NCBI GenBank assembly: GCA_025210615.1
Contig: JAOARJ010000002.1
Span: 1-64,000 of the forward strand
Reading direction: 5' to 3'
Length of the DNA: 64,000 nucleotides
From: Candidatus Altimarinota bacterium
GTDB lineage: Bacteria; Patescibacteriota; Gracilibacteria; BD1-5; UBA6164
Shown here: piece by piece, positions 22,200 through 32,554 of the stretch
Layout of the letters: each line of letters starts with the position of its first letter
Numbering within the stretch: the stretch's first letter is position 1
Notes under the pieces: model-generated
Seen by the model: only the letters and a program-made list of their open reading frames with translations
What the model was told of the DNA's origin: nothing
The model's database searches: none
Translations under genes and position numbers: made by a program

Positions 22200-22275
22200 T
22201 GGAGTGGGAGGGAAGAATTGAACTTCCGACTTCTTGAGAGATGCTCAAGCACTCTACCAACTGAGTTACACCCAC
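22200..22275 (-). tRNA. tRNA with abnormal anticodon loop (isotype not assignable)
   Basis: 76 bases with a canonical cloverleaf: acceptor GTGGGTG/CTCCCAC (one U-U mismatch at 6-67), D arm ACTC/GAGT, anticodon stem CTTGA/TCAAG, T arm GGAAG/CTTCC with loop TTCAATT, discriminator U73 and encoded CCA. The 7-base anticodon loop reads GCATCTC: position 33 is C instead of the near-universal U, and positions 34-36 are ATC. U73 is typical of bacterial tRNA-Gly and tRNA-Cys. It may be a non-decoding tRNA, a decayed copy, or a tRNA edited or spliced later. Four bases separate it from the upstream tRNA-Asp. Confidence 0.75.
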
Positions 22276-22279
22276 TCTT

Positions 22280-22357
22280 TGGCTGGGGAGACGGGGTTCG
22301 AACCCGCGTATTCCTGAATGACAGTCAGGCACCTAAGCCGAACTCGGTTACTCCCCA
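22280..22357 (-). tRNA. tRNA-Asp(GTC)
   Basis: 78 bases. Acceptor TGGGGAG/CTCCCCA, anticodon stem CCTGA/TCAGG with loop CTGTCAT (U33, anticodon GTC, A37), T arm GCGGG/CCCGT with TTCGAAC, discriminator G73 and encoded CCA. G73 fits tRNA-Asp. The D arm is long. Confidence 0.9.
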
Positions 22358-22490
22358 GTACAATATTTATTATATGTAAAATTTATAAAAGTCAAATTTA
22401 TTTTATTTTCTTGTATTTTAGTTATGAAAAATAGAAAAAATATATATAATTTATAAAATCTATTTTAGACTTAAATTTCTATAAAAAATT

Positions 22491-23303
22491 ATGTTGAGTG
22501 ATTTTGAAATATTTTGAGACAAAAATAAAATATTAGAGCAAATAAAAATTAATAAAAACCTTGAAAATACTGTTATTGTAGCTGATTTTGATAGAACCTT
22601 TACGACTGTTGAATCAGAAGCAACTTGGTGACTTGTCCTTACAAGTGGGTATTTTTGAGAAGAATATCATAAAAAAGCACAAGGGTTATTTGATTATTAT
22701 TATCCGATAGAAATTTGAGATTATAGTCATGAATATAAAAGTGAAAAAATGCTTGAATGGTGGGAAAAAGCTATGGATTTGATGGTTGACTTTTGAGTAA
22801 CAAAAGATGATATAAATACCCTTGTTTATGATAAAGATTATGTTCATTTTAGGCAGGAAGCGATAAATTTTTTAAAAATTTTATATAAGAAAAATATTCC
22901 GATTATATTTTTTTCTGCGGGATGCGGAGATGTTATAGAAGAACTTTTAAAGCGTGAGGGATTATATAATCATAATTTATTTATTGAAGCTGACTTTTTT
23001 GAATATGATGAGGAAAATAAGGTAATTTGATATAAAAATAAGCAGATAATTCATCCTGAAAACAAAGATACTTTTCCGCTTTTACCTGATATAAAAGAGA
23101 AAATAAAAAACAAGAAGAATTGTATTATTATGTGAGATAATCCGGCTGATATAAAACTTAAACATTTAGTAGATTGTGAAAATATTTTGAGTATAGCAAT
23201 ACTTGCAAATAGTGATAAAAAATTTTTACAAAAAGCAGGATTTGATATTTTAAATAAAAGGCAAGACTTTAAAAGTATAATAAATTTATTTTTTTATAAA
23301 TAA
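22491..23303 (+). CDS. Pyrimidine 5'-nucleotidase-like HAD phosphatase
   Basis: 270 residues. HAD motif I VADFDRTFT (about residues 33-41), motif II FFSAGCGD, and motif III-IV with K and MGDNPADIKL (Gly encoded by TGA) near the C-terminus. Order and length fit the UMPH-1 family, which dephosphorylates pyrimidine nucleoside monophosphates. Ends 4 bases before the helicase gene, so it is probably co-transcribed with it. Confidence 0.78.
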
Positions 23304-23307
23304 AAAG

Positions 23308-26300
23308 ATGGCTGATAATATAGCATTCAATAGGGAATATGAAAGATTGAATCCAGAGCAAAAAATGGCTGTGGATACTATTTATTGACCTGTAATGGTT
23401 GTTGCTGGTCCGTGAACAGGGAAGACTCAAATTATCTGAATGAGGACGGCAAATATATTGTTAAATACGGATACAAATCCAGAAAATATTTTGATTACAA
23501 CTTTTACTGACGCTTGAGTTATTGCGATAAAAGAGCGTTTACAAAGATTTATTTGAAATGAAGCGTATAAAGTTAATGTTGTGACAATACACTGATTTTG
23601 TGAAGATGTTATCAAAACTTTTCCAGAGAAATTTTCTTATTATAAAGCCTCTACTCCTATTGATGAAGTGGAGTGATTAGAGTTGTTAAAATGATTATTA
23701 TGAGAATTAATAGAGAAAAATAAGATTGAACATCTGAAAACTGATATGGACGATTTTTATTATTTAAGAACGATTTATTCAAGAATTTCGACATTGAAAA
23801 GGGAATGAATTAGTGATATAAAATTAAAATTAGCGACTAAAAAGCAAGCAGAAATTTACACAGAGGAGTTATCTGAGATAAAGCCTACTTTAAAAAAATA
23901 TGAATTAACAAGAAAAAAACAAGAAAAACATATTTGAAAATTAAAAGAATTGCAGCTTATTTTTAAGGAATATAACGCTTTATTAAGGCAAAAAGAGTAT
24001 TATGATTTTAACGATATGATAAATTTTGTTTTAGAGCAGTTTGGGAAAGATGAAGATTTAAAATATTATTATGCGGAGAAATTTCAGTTTATAATGTTAG
24101 ATGAATATCAAGATACGAATAATGCGCAAAATGAGATTGTAGAAGCTATACTTAGTTTATCAGTTGATGAAAATCCAAATATTTTGGTAGTGTGAGATGA
24201 TGACCAATCGATTTATCGTTTTCAAGGGGCAAATATTGAAAATATGCTTTCTTTTACGACAAAATACCCGAATCCTGAGATTATAGTTTTGGATAAAAAT
24301 TATCGTTCAAATCAAGAAATTTTGGATTTATCAAAATCAGTGATAGAAAATAATTTAGAGAGAATAAGTTCGTGAAATAGCCAAATAAATAAAGTTTTGA
24401 CAGCTAAGAATAAAACACTTGAAAATATAAAACCGAAATTAATTAGGGCTAGTAGTCCTATTGAGGAAAAAACTTTTGTGATTGAAAAGGTGAAAAAATT
24501 ATTAAAATCTGATAAAATAAATCCTGAAGATATTGCTATAATATGCAGAAGTAATAAGGAAGTTGAAGATTGGACGAATTTTTTTGCGCAAAATGATTTT
24601 ATAGTAAACTCTAAGAAAAAAACAAATATTTTAAATAATAATTATGTTGAATTTTTAATAAATTTTCTGGAGATTATTAAAGAACCGTTTATTGATAGTG
24701 AAAAATTAGTAAATTTATTATTGACTGAAAGTATCGATTTTGATAATATTGATGTACTAAAAATTAATAATTATATTTATAAAAAAAGTTTTAAAGACCA
24801 AAAAATTAGTTTTTTTGAAGTGATAAGTAATGAGAGTTTTTTAGATGAAATAGACTGATTAAATAGGGAAAAGATAAAGATATTTTTAGAAAAAATAAGT
24901 AATTTTAATAAATTATTAAATGAAAATACTTTTGTAGATTATGTGAGGAAAGTTTTTCTTGGTTTAGGGCTTTGAAATCATATTGAAAAGGAATGAACTT
25001 TTGAGGATTTACTAGATATGTTCACACTTTTAAATAAAATTCAGAAATATAATAATTTGGATAGAGATTTTAATACTGAAAAATTTTTGAGAAAAATTAA
25101 TCTATTTAGAGAATATAATATCGCTATAAATAGGGAAAATATTAAGAAAGAAATTTCGTGAATAAATATTATGACGAGTCATTCTTCTAAGGGGCTAGAA
25201 TTTAAAACTGTATTTTTAGTATGAGTTATAACAAGCACTTGGGAATCTAAAAGGAATATTGATACGTTGAAATTACCAAAAACTTTATCAAGTGATAATT
25301 TAGCTAGTCTAGAAGAAAATAAAGAGGAAGAAGAAAGAAGACTATTTTTTGTGGCTGTAACAAGGGCTGAGACTAGATTATATTTAAGTTTTTCAAAACA
25401 AGATGAAGGGAAATTATTGTTGCCATCTAGTTTTATAAACGAGGCTTTAGAAAATACTGATGAAATAATTTTTGAGCCAGAAAGCTTATATGAAATTATT
25501 GAAAATGCTAGCGAAAATAAATTGATAAAACCTACGCAAAGCGAATTTGATTATATCGAAAATTTTTTTGAAAATTATAAATTATCAGCGAGCCATTTGA
25601 ATAGTTTTTTAAATGACCCGAAAGATTTTTTGATAAAATATGTTTATAGAGTGCCTTTTGAGGTAAATAATGCGATGATTTTTTGAAGAGTTTATCATAA
25701 AGCTTTAGAATTATTTTTTATAGATTATAAGAATAATAAAAAATTACCGAGTAAAGAAAGTTTGATTTTAACTTTTGAAAGACTCTTAAGTAAGGAATTA
25801 TTAACACAAAAAGATGAGGAAACCTTACTTGAAAAATGAAGGACTTGATTAGCTTGATATTATGATAGAGCGAATTTTACAGCTAGGGAGATTTTCGCTT
25901 TGGAACATGATTTTTGAGTTAAAAACATAATGTTTGATAATGAAATTCCTATTACTTGAAAAGTTGATAAAATAGAGTTTATTTGAGAGGATAAAAATAA
26001 TGTTGCGCTTGTTGATTATAAAACTTGAAAAACTAAATCTATAAATGAAATTAAATGATTTGTAGGAAGAAAAGACGCAGGATATTTTAGACAACTTTTA
26101 TTTTATAAAATTTTATTTGAGCTTGATAATGAAGTGAATAAATATAAAATTTGAGAATTGGCTTTAGATTTTATAGAATGAAAAGATGATAAATATAAAT
26201 ATGTTTCGGTTGAGTATAGTGAGGAAGAATTAGAAGAATTAAAGCAAACAATAAAAGAAGTTTATAATCAAATGACTGATATAAATTTTTGGAAGCAGTT

Positions 26301-26319
26301 ATTGAATAATGATAAATAA
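23308..26319 (+). CDS. UvrD/Rep-family helicase with C-terminal PD-(D/E)XK nuclease
   Basis: 1003 residues. Superfamily 1 helicase motifs: Q motif LNPEQKMAV, Walker A AGPGTGKT (33-40), Ia TFTDAG, Walker B DEYQDTN (265-271), III DDQSIYRFQGA, IV NYRSNQ, V-VI region MTSHSSKGLEFKTVF and FFVAVTRAETRLYL. The C-terminal third has an AddB/RecB-like nuclease motif, with TGKVDKI and LVDYKTGK (Asp 903, Lys 905), preceded by GRVYHKAL. This is the helicase-nuclease architecture of DNA end-processing enzymes. An ATP-dependent role in double-strand break repair is inferred. Arg residues of the motifs use CGT or AGA, never CGG. Confidence 0.93.
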
Positions 26320-26326
26320 AAAAAAG

Positions 26327-26351
26327 ACCTTAGATTATTCTAAGGTTTTTA
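26327..26351. terminator. Bidirectional terminator
   Basis: Perfect 8-bp stem ACCTTAGA (26327-26334) with TCTAAGGT (26339-26346), 4-base loop, T-run on the plus strand and a run of A upstream that serves the minus strand. Confidence 0.85.
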
Positions 26352-27038
26352 GTCTTCTAAGTGGTAATAATAATTATCTCTATCATCTATTTGTCTCGCT
26401 AATTCTAATTTACCTTCTCATCAATATATATTAAAAATCAATTTTAAATCTTTTAAATATTTTTCTGTTGCAGGATGTAATTTGTTATTAAAATCTATCA
26501 TTTTATCTTCTTCTCAGCGATCTACAATTATTTCAACACTACCTCATCTTGCTGAAAAACTAATTTTTATTCAATAATAATCTGAAGAAGCAGTAAAAGA
26601 TAATTCATTTCAGTCATTTTTAATTAAATTAAAATTTTCACAACCTAATCAAACTCTTATAACATTATTTATATATAGAGTGTGTCATTCTTGTACATTG
26701 CTGATATATTGAATCTCTCAATTAATTTCTCTTCTATGTCTATTACTTATATAATTCACCATATTTTCTGTAGTTCAAAGAGTTTTTCTAATACCAGACA
26801 TAAGAATATTTTCAAAAAAATGTTTTTCAGTGTCAAAAAATGGGCTAACTTCAGAAGCTTCTTGAGTCATTTTTATTCATGATTCTATTTTATCAGCTTC
26901 ATTTAATATATTTCCAACACTTAAAAATACATTAGATTGTTCTGCTTTAGTTTCTGAATTAGTTCAATCAGAATGAGGAGTTTCTTTTGTAATCTTAAGA
27001 CTACTTTCGAATTTTCTAATCTGGTCCATATCACTCAT
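26349..27038 (-). CDS. Unknown 229-residue soluble protein
   Basis: Polar, with no transmembrane helix. The middle contains a beta-rich stretch (ELSFTASSDYYGIKISFSARGG) and the C-terminus is acidic and Tyr-rich. No motif recognised. A second in-frame-like ATG just upstream in another frame was rejected because the chosen frame is continuous. Convergent with the helicase. Confidence 0.65.
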
Positions 27039-27112
27039 AGTATCATTGTTATTTTATAATATTTTTAGTTTATCATATTTTTAATGAAAAAACTAATTTT
27101 GAGGTTTTCTCG

Positions 27113-27149
27113 TTAAAAAACTCCCTGTACTAATTTCAGTAGGGAGTTT
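27113..27149 (-). terminator. Terminator of the candidate RNA
   Basis: AAACTCCCT (27118-27126) and AGGGAGTTT (27141-27149) form a 9-bp stem; on the minus strand the T-run TTTTTTAACG follows. Confidence 0.8.
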
Positions 27150-27269
27150 GTTTTGTATTTTATTTTTAATTCACAATATAAAACACCTCTACTGGTTGTC
27201 AGTGAAGTAGAATTTAATAAGTGTTCTAAGTGAATTATTCATATTTAAACGAAGTTAATTTTAAACTCA
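27113..27269 (-). ncRNA. Candidate small non-coding RNA
   Basis: A minus-strand transcript from a clear promoter (27303-27276) to a terminator (27149-27113), with no open frame of note. On the minus strand it contains a hairpin-rich core: ATTCAC (27234-27229) pairs with GTGAAT (27177-27172), AACAC with GTGTT inside it, and CTACT with AGTAG innermost. It lies between two minus-strand genes but has its own promoter, which starts 45 bases after the stop of the upstream gene. No known RNA family recognised. Confidence 0.55.
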
Positions 27270-27275
27270 ACTATC

Positions 27276-27303
27276 AATATATGGAAAAAACTGTATATGT
27301 CAA
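27276..27303 (-). promoter_or_regulatory. Promoter of the candidate RNA
   Basis: Minus strand TTGACA (27303-27298), 16-base spacer, TATATT (27281-27276). Confidence 0.7.
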
Positions 27304-27347
27304 AACTTTTTTTATACTTTTTTGATTTATTAATTATTTTTTTATTA

Positions 27348-27776
27348 TTAAATATAAAAATAGTTTTTAACTTTTTGAAGACATTCATTGTTTAATATTT
27401 CTTTTAAGCGTCTTTTAATTGTTTTTTTGGTTTCACTTGTTAAATATTCTCACATCATTTTTTCTAATTCTACTAAAACCTCTTTATCTCCATTTTTTGC
27501 GAGATATAATTGCATGTCACCAGATATGGTATGAATATCTATTTTTAAAATTTCTAATAATTTTTTCATTTCATTACAAGTTCTTTCTTTTTGTAGTAAA
27601 GATTGGTCATGAATATCTAACACAGAAATAACTCACCCAGAAGAATCTTTTATGATTCTAACCATTGATGGTATTCAATCTTTGGTTATAATTCTTCAAT
27701 TTTCATCTAATTTAAAAGATAAAGCTCAGAAGAAGTCTCTTCACGCTTTCCAACAGTTAATTTCTAGAGTTGTCAT
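27348..27776 (-). CDS. Unknown 142-residue protein
   Basis: Soluble. The N-terminal half is beta-rich (GRIITKDGIPSMVRIIKDSSGGVISVLDIHDQ), the C-terminal half helical and charged, with two Cys. No family recognised; PAS-like or YjbR-like folds are possible but unsupported. Divergent from the gene at 27943 with its own promoter. Confidence 0.6.
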
Positions 27777-27830
27777 TGTTTTCTTTAAAATAAAAAATAA
27801 TTTTTATTTTTGTTTTACTTGCTTTGTATA

Positions 27831-27858
27831 TTTATAATCTTATTTTATATAAAGTCAA
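27831..27858 (-). promoter_or_regulatory. Promoter of the 27348-27776 gene
   Basis: Minus strand TTGACT (27858-27853), 16-base spacer, TATAAA (27836-27831). Confidence 0.65.
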
Positions 27859-27942
27859 TTTTATTTTGAAAAATATTTACAAAAACTTGACTTTTAATAT
27901 AAAAAAGTAAAATTAGCTAAATATTATAGTTAAAAAAATATT

Positions 27943-28365
27943 ATGACAGATACTACTGATAATACAAATGAGAATAAAATAACAGCGCCAGAGGTAAGTA
28001 AAATAGCAGTTGAAATAATAAAAAGAGATATTCAAGAGGGAGTTGAATTAGATATTGAAGCGTTTATTAATTTACTTATGTATTCGCTTTCTCTTACTGT
28101 TTCTGAGAAAAAAAGAGTAATAGACAGTACGCCGAAGTTAAGTCAATTTCAATTCGATTCTTTAATTTGAGTATTTGAGGAAGAGAGAGTTAAATTTAAA
28201 GAATTAATGGCAAAACATCCAGAAGAAGTAAAAAAATTGGTAGTAAAACAACAAGAATGATGGCTTGAATTATGAGAAGTTTATCAGCAAGAAGCTGAGG
28301 AAAAAGAAGTAACCTGAGAAGAAGAACAAAAGATAGACGATATAAAAGCTAGCTTGTGATTATAA
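27943..28365 (+). CDS. Acidic helical protein of unknown function
   Basis: 140 residues, very Glu-rich, predicted almost entirely helical. No transmembrane segment and no motif. TGA glycines occur only in the second half. It precedes the pseudouridine synthase by 34 bases and may be co-transcribed with it. Confidence 0.65.
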
Positions 28366-28399
28366 AAATATTATAAAAAAATAATTTTTAGAAAAAAAT

Positions 28400-29320
28400 A
28401 TGAAATATAATTTCAGTATAATAATAGAAAAAAAAATGAGAGTTGATATGTATTTATCAGCTCTTTTTAGCGATTATTCAAGAAGTTATATTCAAAAGTT
28501 AATAGATAATAATCATTTAAAAATAAATTGAAAGATTCTAAATAAAAATAAGAAAATTTCTAACGGAGATGAGGTTGAACTTGAAATAGTTGTTGAAAAA
28601 TCTAATGTAGAAGCTGAAAATATACCTCTTGATATTGTTTATGAAGATGAAAATATTGTGATAATAAATAAAGATGCGGGGATGAATACCCATATCGTTT
28701 CTTGAGAAGAAGGGAAGACTTGAACCCTTGTTAATGCGCTTTTGTATCATTGTACACTTGCTTCTATTTGATGAGTGGAAAGGCCTTGAATTGTCCATAG
28801 ACTTGATAAAGATACTTCTTGACTTATTATGGTAGCTAAAAATGATAAGATGATGCAATATCTTCAAAAGATTATAAAAAATAGGGAAGTGGATAAATAT
28901 TATATTGCGATTGTTGCTTGAAAATTATCAGAAGAAAAATTCACGATTAAATCACTTATTTGAAGGGATCCAAATTCGAGAATAAAAATGACTACTAAAA
29001 ATCCAATAAATCCAAAGCAAGCAATTACACATTGAGAAATTATAGGTCATATTTGAGATGATTTTACTATTGTAAAGCTAAAACTTGAAACTGGAAGAAC
29101 TCATCAAATAAGAGTTCATTTAGCGTCTATTTGATACCCGATTATTTGAGATAAAGTTTATTGAAGTAATAAAATTAATAAAAAAGTTCTTGAAAAATAT
29201 TGACTAAATAGACAAGCTCTTCATGCGTATGAACTTGGATTTAATCTATTTTGAAAAGAAAAGTATTTTAAATGAGAATTAAAATCTGATATGAAAAAAA
29301 TAATTTGAAATATTTTATAA
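28400..29320 (+). CDS. RluC/RluD-family pseudouridine synthase
   Basis: 306 residues. N-terminal S4 RNA-binding domain (about residues 13-75: RVDMYLSALFSDYSRSYIQKLIDN), then the catalytic core with IVYEDENIVIINKDAGMNTH, the signature HRLDKDTSGLIMVAKND (catalytic Asp 136) and [23 protein letters not shown]. It isomerises uridines in 23S rRNA or tRNA; which of RluC, RluD or a relative cannot be decided. Gly of the DTSG motif is TGA. Confidence 0.9.
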
Positions 29321-29374
29321 TAAATACTTAACTATCTTTAAATGTTCAAAAAATATATTAGAAATTAAAAACTT

Positions 29375-29407
29375 TTTGACAAGAAAAAATATTTTCATTT
29401 TGTCAAA
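29375..29407 (+). promoter_or_regulatory. Inverted repeat at the promoter of the candidate RNA
   Basis: TTTGACAA (29375-29382) and TTGTCAAA (29400-29407) are exact inverted repeats separated by 17 bases; the right arm overlaps the apparent -35 (TTGTCA 29400-29405) of the promoter whose -10 is TATAAT (29421-29426). It looks like an operator, or is a palindrome of two opposed -35 boxes. Confidence 0.5.
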
Positions 29408-29420
29408 CTAATAAAAATGA

Positions 29421-29635
29421 TATAATATAAGTCCCTCTCTAAAAAATTTAGAGCAAAAATAAAAACAGAATTTAATTTACTAACCTAATTAATTTTTGTT
29501 CACTTTATCTTTAAAATTACAAAAATAATGCGTATTTAATCTAAATATTTCGTTATTGATTTTAAAGATATGTTGTCTTCAATATTTTCATTGCTAGCAA
29601 AAAAGTTGATTTTATATTCAGCTTTTTTGTTTGTT
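29421..29635 (+). ncRNA. Candidate structured non-coding RNA or leader
   Basis: After TATAAT (29421-29426) the transcript contains a 7-bp hairpin CTCTAAA-AAA-TTTAGAG (29437-29453), then a nested element: an 11-bp perfect stem (29507-29517 with 29559-29569) enclosing AATAA/TTATT and TATTTA-ATC-TAAATA, then an 11-bp hairpin (29599-29609 with 29618-29628) followed by GTTTG. No open frame in the plus strand explains this. It could be a trans-acting RNA or a long leader for the Hsp20-like gene at 29728. Confidence 0.55.
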
Positions 29636-29727
29636 GTAGTAATTTTATATTAGAAAAACTTTATTTTTTAGAAAAATCCTTATAATACTAAACAAGAAAT
29701 ATAAAAATATAATTTAATTTTGAAAAT

Positions 29728-30168
29728 ATGTTTAAATTATTCTGAGTTAAAGATGAAGAAAATGAATTAGATGTGAATGAAGAGGTTGAACTTGAATATT
29801 GAGAAGATGAAGAATTCACAGAAGAAGATATGGGGCAAGTTTCGGTGGATATTTTGGTGTGAAAAGATGAAATTATTGTCGTAGCTCCAATTGCTTGAAT
29901 TGATTTAGATGGGATTGATATAACTCTAGAGAAGACGATTATGACTATAAAATGAACTAGAAAAAAACCAGAAGTTTATGATATTGAAGATATAGAATTA
30001 AAAAATAGTGAATGTTATTTTTGAAAATTCGTGAGAAATATTATCTTACCAGAAAATTTGGCTTTAAATAAAATAAAAGCGATTATGGAAGATAACATGC
30101 TAATTATAAAAATTCCAAAACTTAAATTTAACTCAAAAAGCATAAAAATAGACAGAATAGAGTGATAA
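29728..30168 (+). CDS. Hsp20/alpha-crystallin-like protein
   Basis: 146 residues. Acidic N-terminus (about 30 residues, Glu/Asp-rich) followed by a beta-rich domain with the small heat-shock arrangement: VSVDILVGKDEIIVVAPIAGIDLDGIDITLEKTIMTIKGTR, then FGKFVRNIILPEN and DNMLIIKIPK, the A-x-x-x-n-G-v-L-x-i region with L/I instead of GVL. Holdase chaperone activity is likely. The structured region upstream could act on its expression. Confidence 0.75.
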
Positions 30169-30197
30169 TATAAAAAATATTTAGATAATTAATTATT

Positions 30198-30446
30198 ATG
30201 AATAATCAGGAGAAAAAAGATAAATGAATAAAAAAACAAGCTAAAAAAGTAGATAAACTTGTTACTTGAATGATATTATGATGAGCTATTGCATCACTTT
30301 TTTGAGTTGCTACAAAAACTAAAAAATGAAAAAAAATTAGTAATAAAATTTGAGATATTTCAAAACAACAAGCTAAAAAATGAGTATCACTTTTTTGAAA
30401 AGGACTTGTTAAAATTATAGATTTATTATCTAAAAAGAAAAAATAA
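30198..30446 (+). CDS. Small basic protein, possible membrane association
   Basis: 82 residues, Lys-rich, with a central Gly/Ala/Ile stretch (GMILGGAIASLFGVA, about residues 24-38) that could form a short helix. Many TGA glycines. Its stop TAA overlaps the ATG of the next gene (TAATG), suggesting coupling. No family recognised. Confidence 0.6.
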
Positions 30447-31192
30447 TGAAAAAATTTCTTTCTATTTTAATATTAACAATATTTTCTTCTTCTCTTATTT
30501 ATGCGGAAGGAGATAGTTGTTCGTATACTGGTGAGATAAATAAATGTAAAAAAGCAAATTGATTTTTTGGTTCGCCTTGAAGTTTGAATCCTAAAAAAAT
30601 TAAAGAATTTCAATGTATAAATGTGGACAGTAAAAATATGGATAAAATGGTCTATCAGATAGTTTTAGATAAAAAATTTCAGGAGATAGATGAGAAAGTT
30701 GAATGATATATTAGAGCTTTAGATTGAGATAAAAAAAAGGTTTGAGGAAGTGAAGAGGAGTTACTTGATTTGATAAATGATGTTATTAAAAAGTTTAAAA
30801 TTTGAGGAGTTTTTTGGAGACAATATATGGATGTTTGTAGTAGTACATCAGAAAATTCTGCTTTAAGAGAGACCGCGGCTTGTTTAACTAATGACGATTC
30901 AACAGTTTCAGCTTGATTAAAGGAAATGATAGTTGATAAAAACCCAATAGATGAAGATGATTCTCCTTGTGTTTTTTTAGTAAAAACAAAATTAGAAATT
31001 TATAAAGATGCTTCTTTTAATATTTTAAAAGTTAACAGGGGACAAATTAGAAGAGATAATAGGGCGAAGTGGAAAAAAGTTCATAGAGAAAAGTATGACT
31101 TGCTTTTACAAATTTTAAATGTATGTGTTAGGTATTTAGATTCAATGGCTAAAAAATGGCCTAGTAAAACAAAAAATCCAAAACAGTCTTAA
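30446..31192 (+). CDS. Secreted cysteine-containing protein
   Basis: 248 residues. Signal peptide at residues 1-20 (hydrophobic run, cleavage after IYA). The mature part has Cys pairs near the start (CSYTGEINKC), in the middle (DVCSS, AACL) and near the end (SPCVF, NVCVRYL), which suits disulfide bonds outside the cell. The C-terminus is basic. No known fold. Sits in an operon-like run with 30198-30446 and rsmA. Confidence 0.7.
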
Positions 31193-31207
31193 CAATAAAA
31201 ATTATAA

Positions 31208-31996
31208 ATGCAATATAAAGCTAAAAAACAATTTTGACAAAATTTTTTACAAAATGATGAGATTTTAGAGAAAATTTCGTCTTTTGTTTCTATTCAAAAT
31301 GAAAATATTATAGAAATTTGACCTGGTTTATGAGCGCTTACAAAAAAAATTATTAATAAAAAACCTAGTAATTTTTTGGCTTTAGAGCTTGATACTGAGA
31401 TTATACCGGAGTTAGAAAAAAATATAAAATCAGAGTTAGAAAAAAGTTCTAGTGTAAACTTTGAAATAAAAAATATCGATGTTTTAAAATATAATCCAGA
31501 GTTTGAAAAATATAATATTTTGGCTAATATTCCTTATTATATAACGTCTCCCATTTTAACACATTTTTTATATAATGTAGAAAATAAACCTGAACAAATG
31601 GCTATTTTAATGCAAAAAGATGTTTGAGATAAGATACTAAAAAAAAATAAAAATAAACATAGTGTAATTAGTTTGATGATAGAAAAAAAGGCTAAAGTAA
31701 GTGAAAAATTATTTGTATGACCTGAAAATTTTGCTCCAAAACCTAAAGTGGATTCAAGTGTTTTATTGTTTAATTTGGAAGATAAATATCCTGAAGTGGA
31801 TGATGAAATATTTTTAAATTTTATAAAAAAAGCTTTTTTAGCACCAAGGAAAAAATTAGTTAAAAATTTAACTAATTCTTGATTTGATAAACAAAAAGTT
31901 CTAGAGATTTTTAATAATTTAGATTTAGAAGAAAATGTTAGATGAGAAGATTTAACTTTACAGAATTTTATAGATTTAATAAAAAATATAACTTAA
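31208..31996 (+). CDS. rsmA: 16S rRNA (adenine1518/1519-N6) dimethyltransferase
   Basis: 262 residues, usual length. Motifs: KKQFGQNFL (N-terminal), SAM-binding IEIGPGLGALTK (Gly encoded by TGA), ALELD, NIPYYITSPIL (catalytic NIPY), and the C-terminal KAFLAPRKKLVKNLTN. RsmA/KsgA dimethylates two adenines of 16S rRNA helix 45 late in 30S assembly. Confidence 0.94.
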
Positions 31997-32010
31997 TTAA
32001 CTTATAATTA

Positions 32011-32427
32011 TTATTTATATTTTAATTTTATATACTCAACAAAATTTTCTATATCTTCTAATGCTTCATTATCTTGTATTCAATATTGTTTTTGTAATGC
32101 TGATTTTAAGTTATTTTTAGTATTTGATTTTTCTTCTAGTAATAATTCTTCTCAAAATTGCTGCATATATTCTTCTTTTTTAGCTTGTTTTATTATTTCG
32201 TTTAATTCTTTTTTTGTTAATCCTATCGCAAAAGCAATTTCTTCTATTTTTTTTCTTTTTAATGTTGTATCTTTTCCGCTTAAGACTCTTGATAAATAAG
32301 GTTGAGAGTATCATAATTTTTCTGCTATTTTTGAAATTGTTTGACCTGAATCTTTAATTCTGTTCAATAATTTTAATCAAATATATCTTTGTAAAAAACT
32401 GTTGTCTACTATTTTGTCGCTTTGCAT
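32011..32427 (-). CDS. XRE-family HTH transcriptional regulator
   Basis: 138 residues. HTH at about residues 18-62: ISKIAEKLGYSQPYLSRVLSGKD, followed by KKIEEIAFAIGLTKKEL. The C-terminal part is helical and acidic. It is divergent from the terminase genes, with a 350-base region carrying two direct repeats between them, so it probably controls that module and itself. Typical of phage-like repressors. Confidence 0.82.
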
Positions 32428-32430
32428 AGG

Positions 32431-32460
32431 TAAAAATTAAAAAAATAAATCAAAAAGTAA
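32431..32460 (+). repeat. 30-bp direct repeat, left copy
   Basis: TAAAAATTAAAAAAATAAAT and the next 10 bases recur at 32741-32770 with one mismatch. The left copy abuts the start of the XRE regulator; the right copy ends 8 bases before the 86-residue gene. The copies may be operators, a duplicated start region, or flanks of an inserted segment. Confidence 0.75.
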
Positions 32461-32526
32461 GTATATTATAATCTTTTTTATCTAAAAATCAAAACTATTA
32501 TTACAAAAAAAACTTATAAAAATTAT

Positions 32527-32554
32527 TTGACATATAATTATTTATACATATATT
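32527..32554 (+). promoter_or_regulatory. Promoter toward the terminase genes
   Basis: TTGACA (32527-32532), 16-base spacer, TATATT (32549-32554). ATTACTT motifs on both strands lie at about 32552, 32594 (inverted) and 32631, which could be operator half-sites. The rest of 32428-32778 is AT-rich and holds no gene I can support. Confidence 0.6.

Noticed and set aside
22200-22275. Assignment as tRNA-Met or tRNA-Glu from CAT or CTC in the loop
   Set aside because: Placing either triplet at positions 34-36 breaks the 5-bp anticodon stem.
22131-22379. Plus-strand frame across the tRNA genes
   Set aside because: Covers the terminator and two tRNAs; no protein-like composition.
29570-29653. 27-codon frame encoding a hydrophobic peptide inside the candidate RNA
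   Set aside because: Its span is largely occupied by a terminator-like hairpin and its ATG abuts an 11-bp stem; no independent coding signal. Retained only as a possibility.
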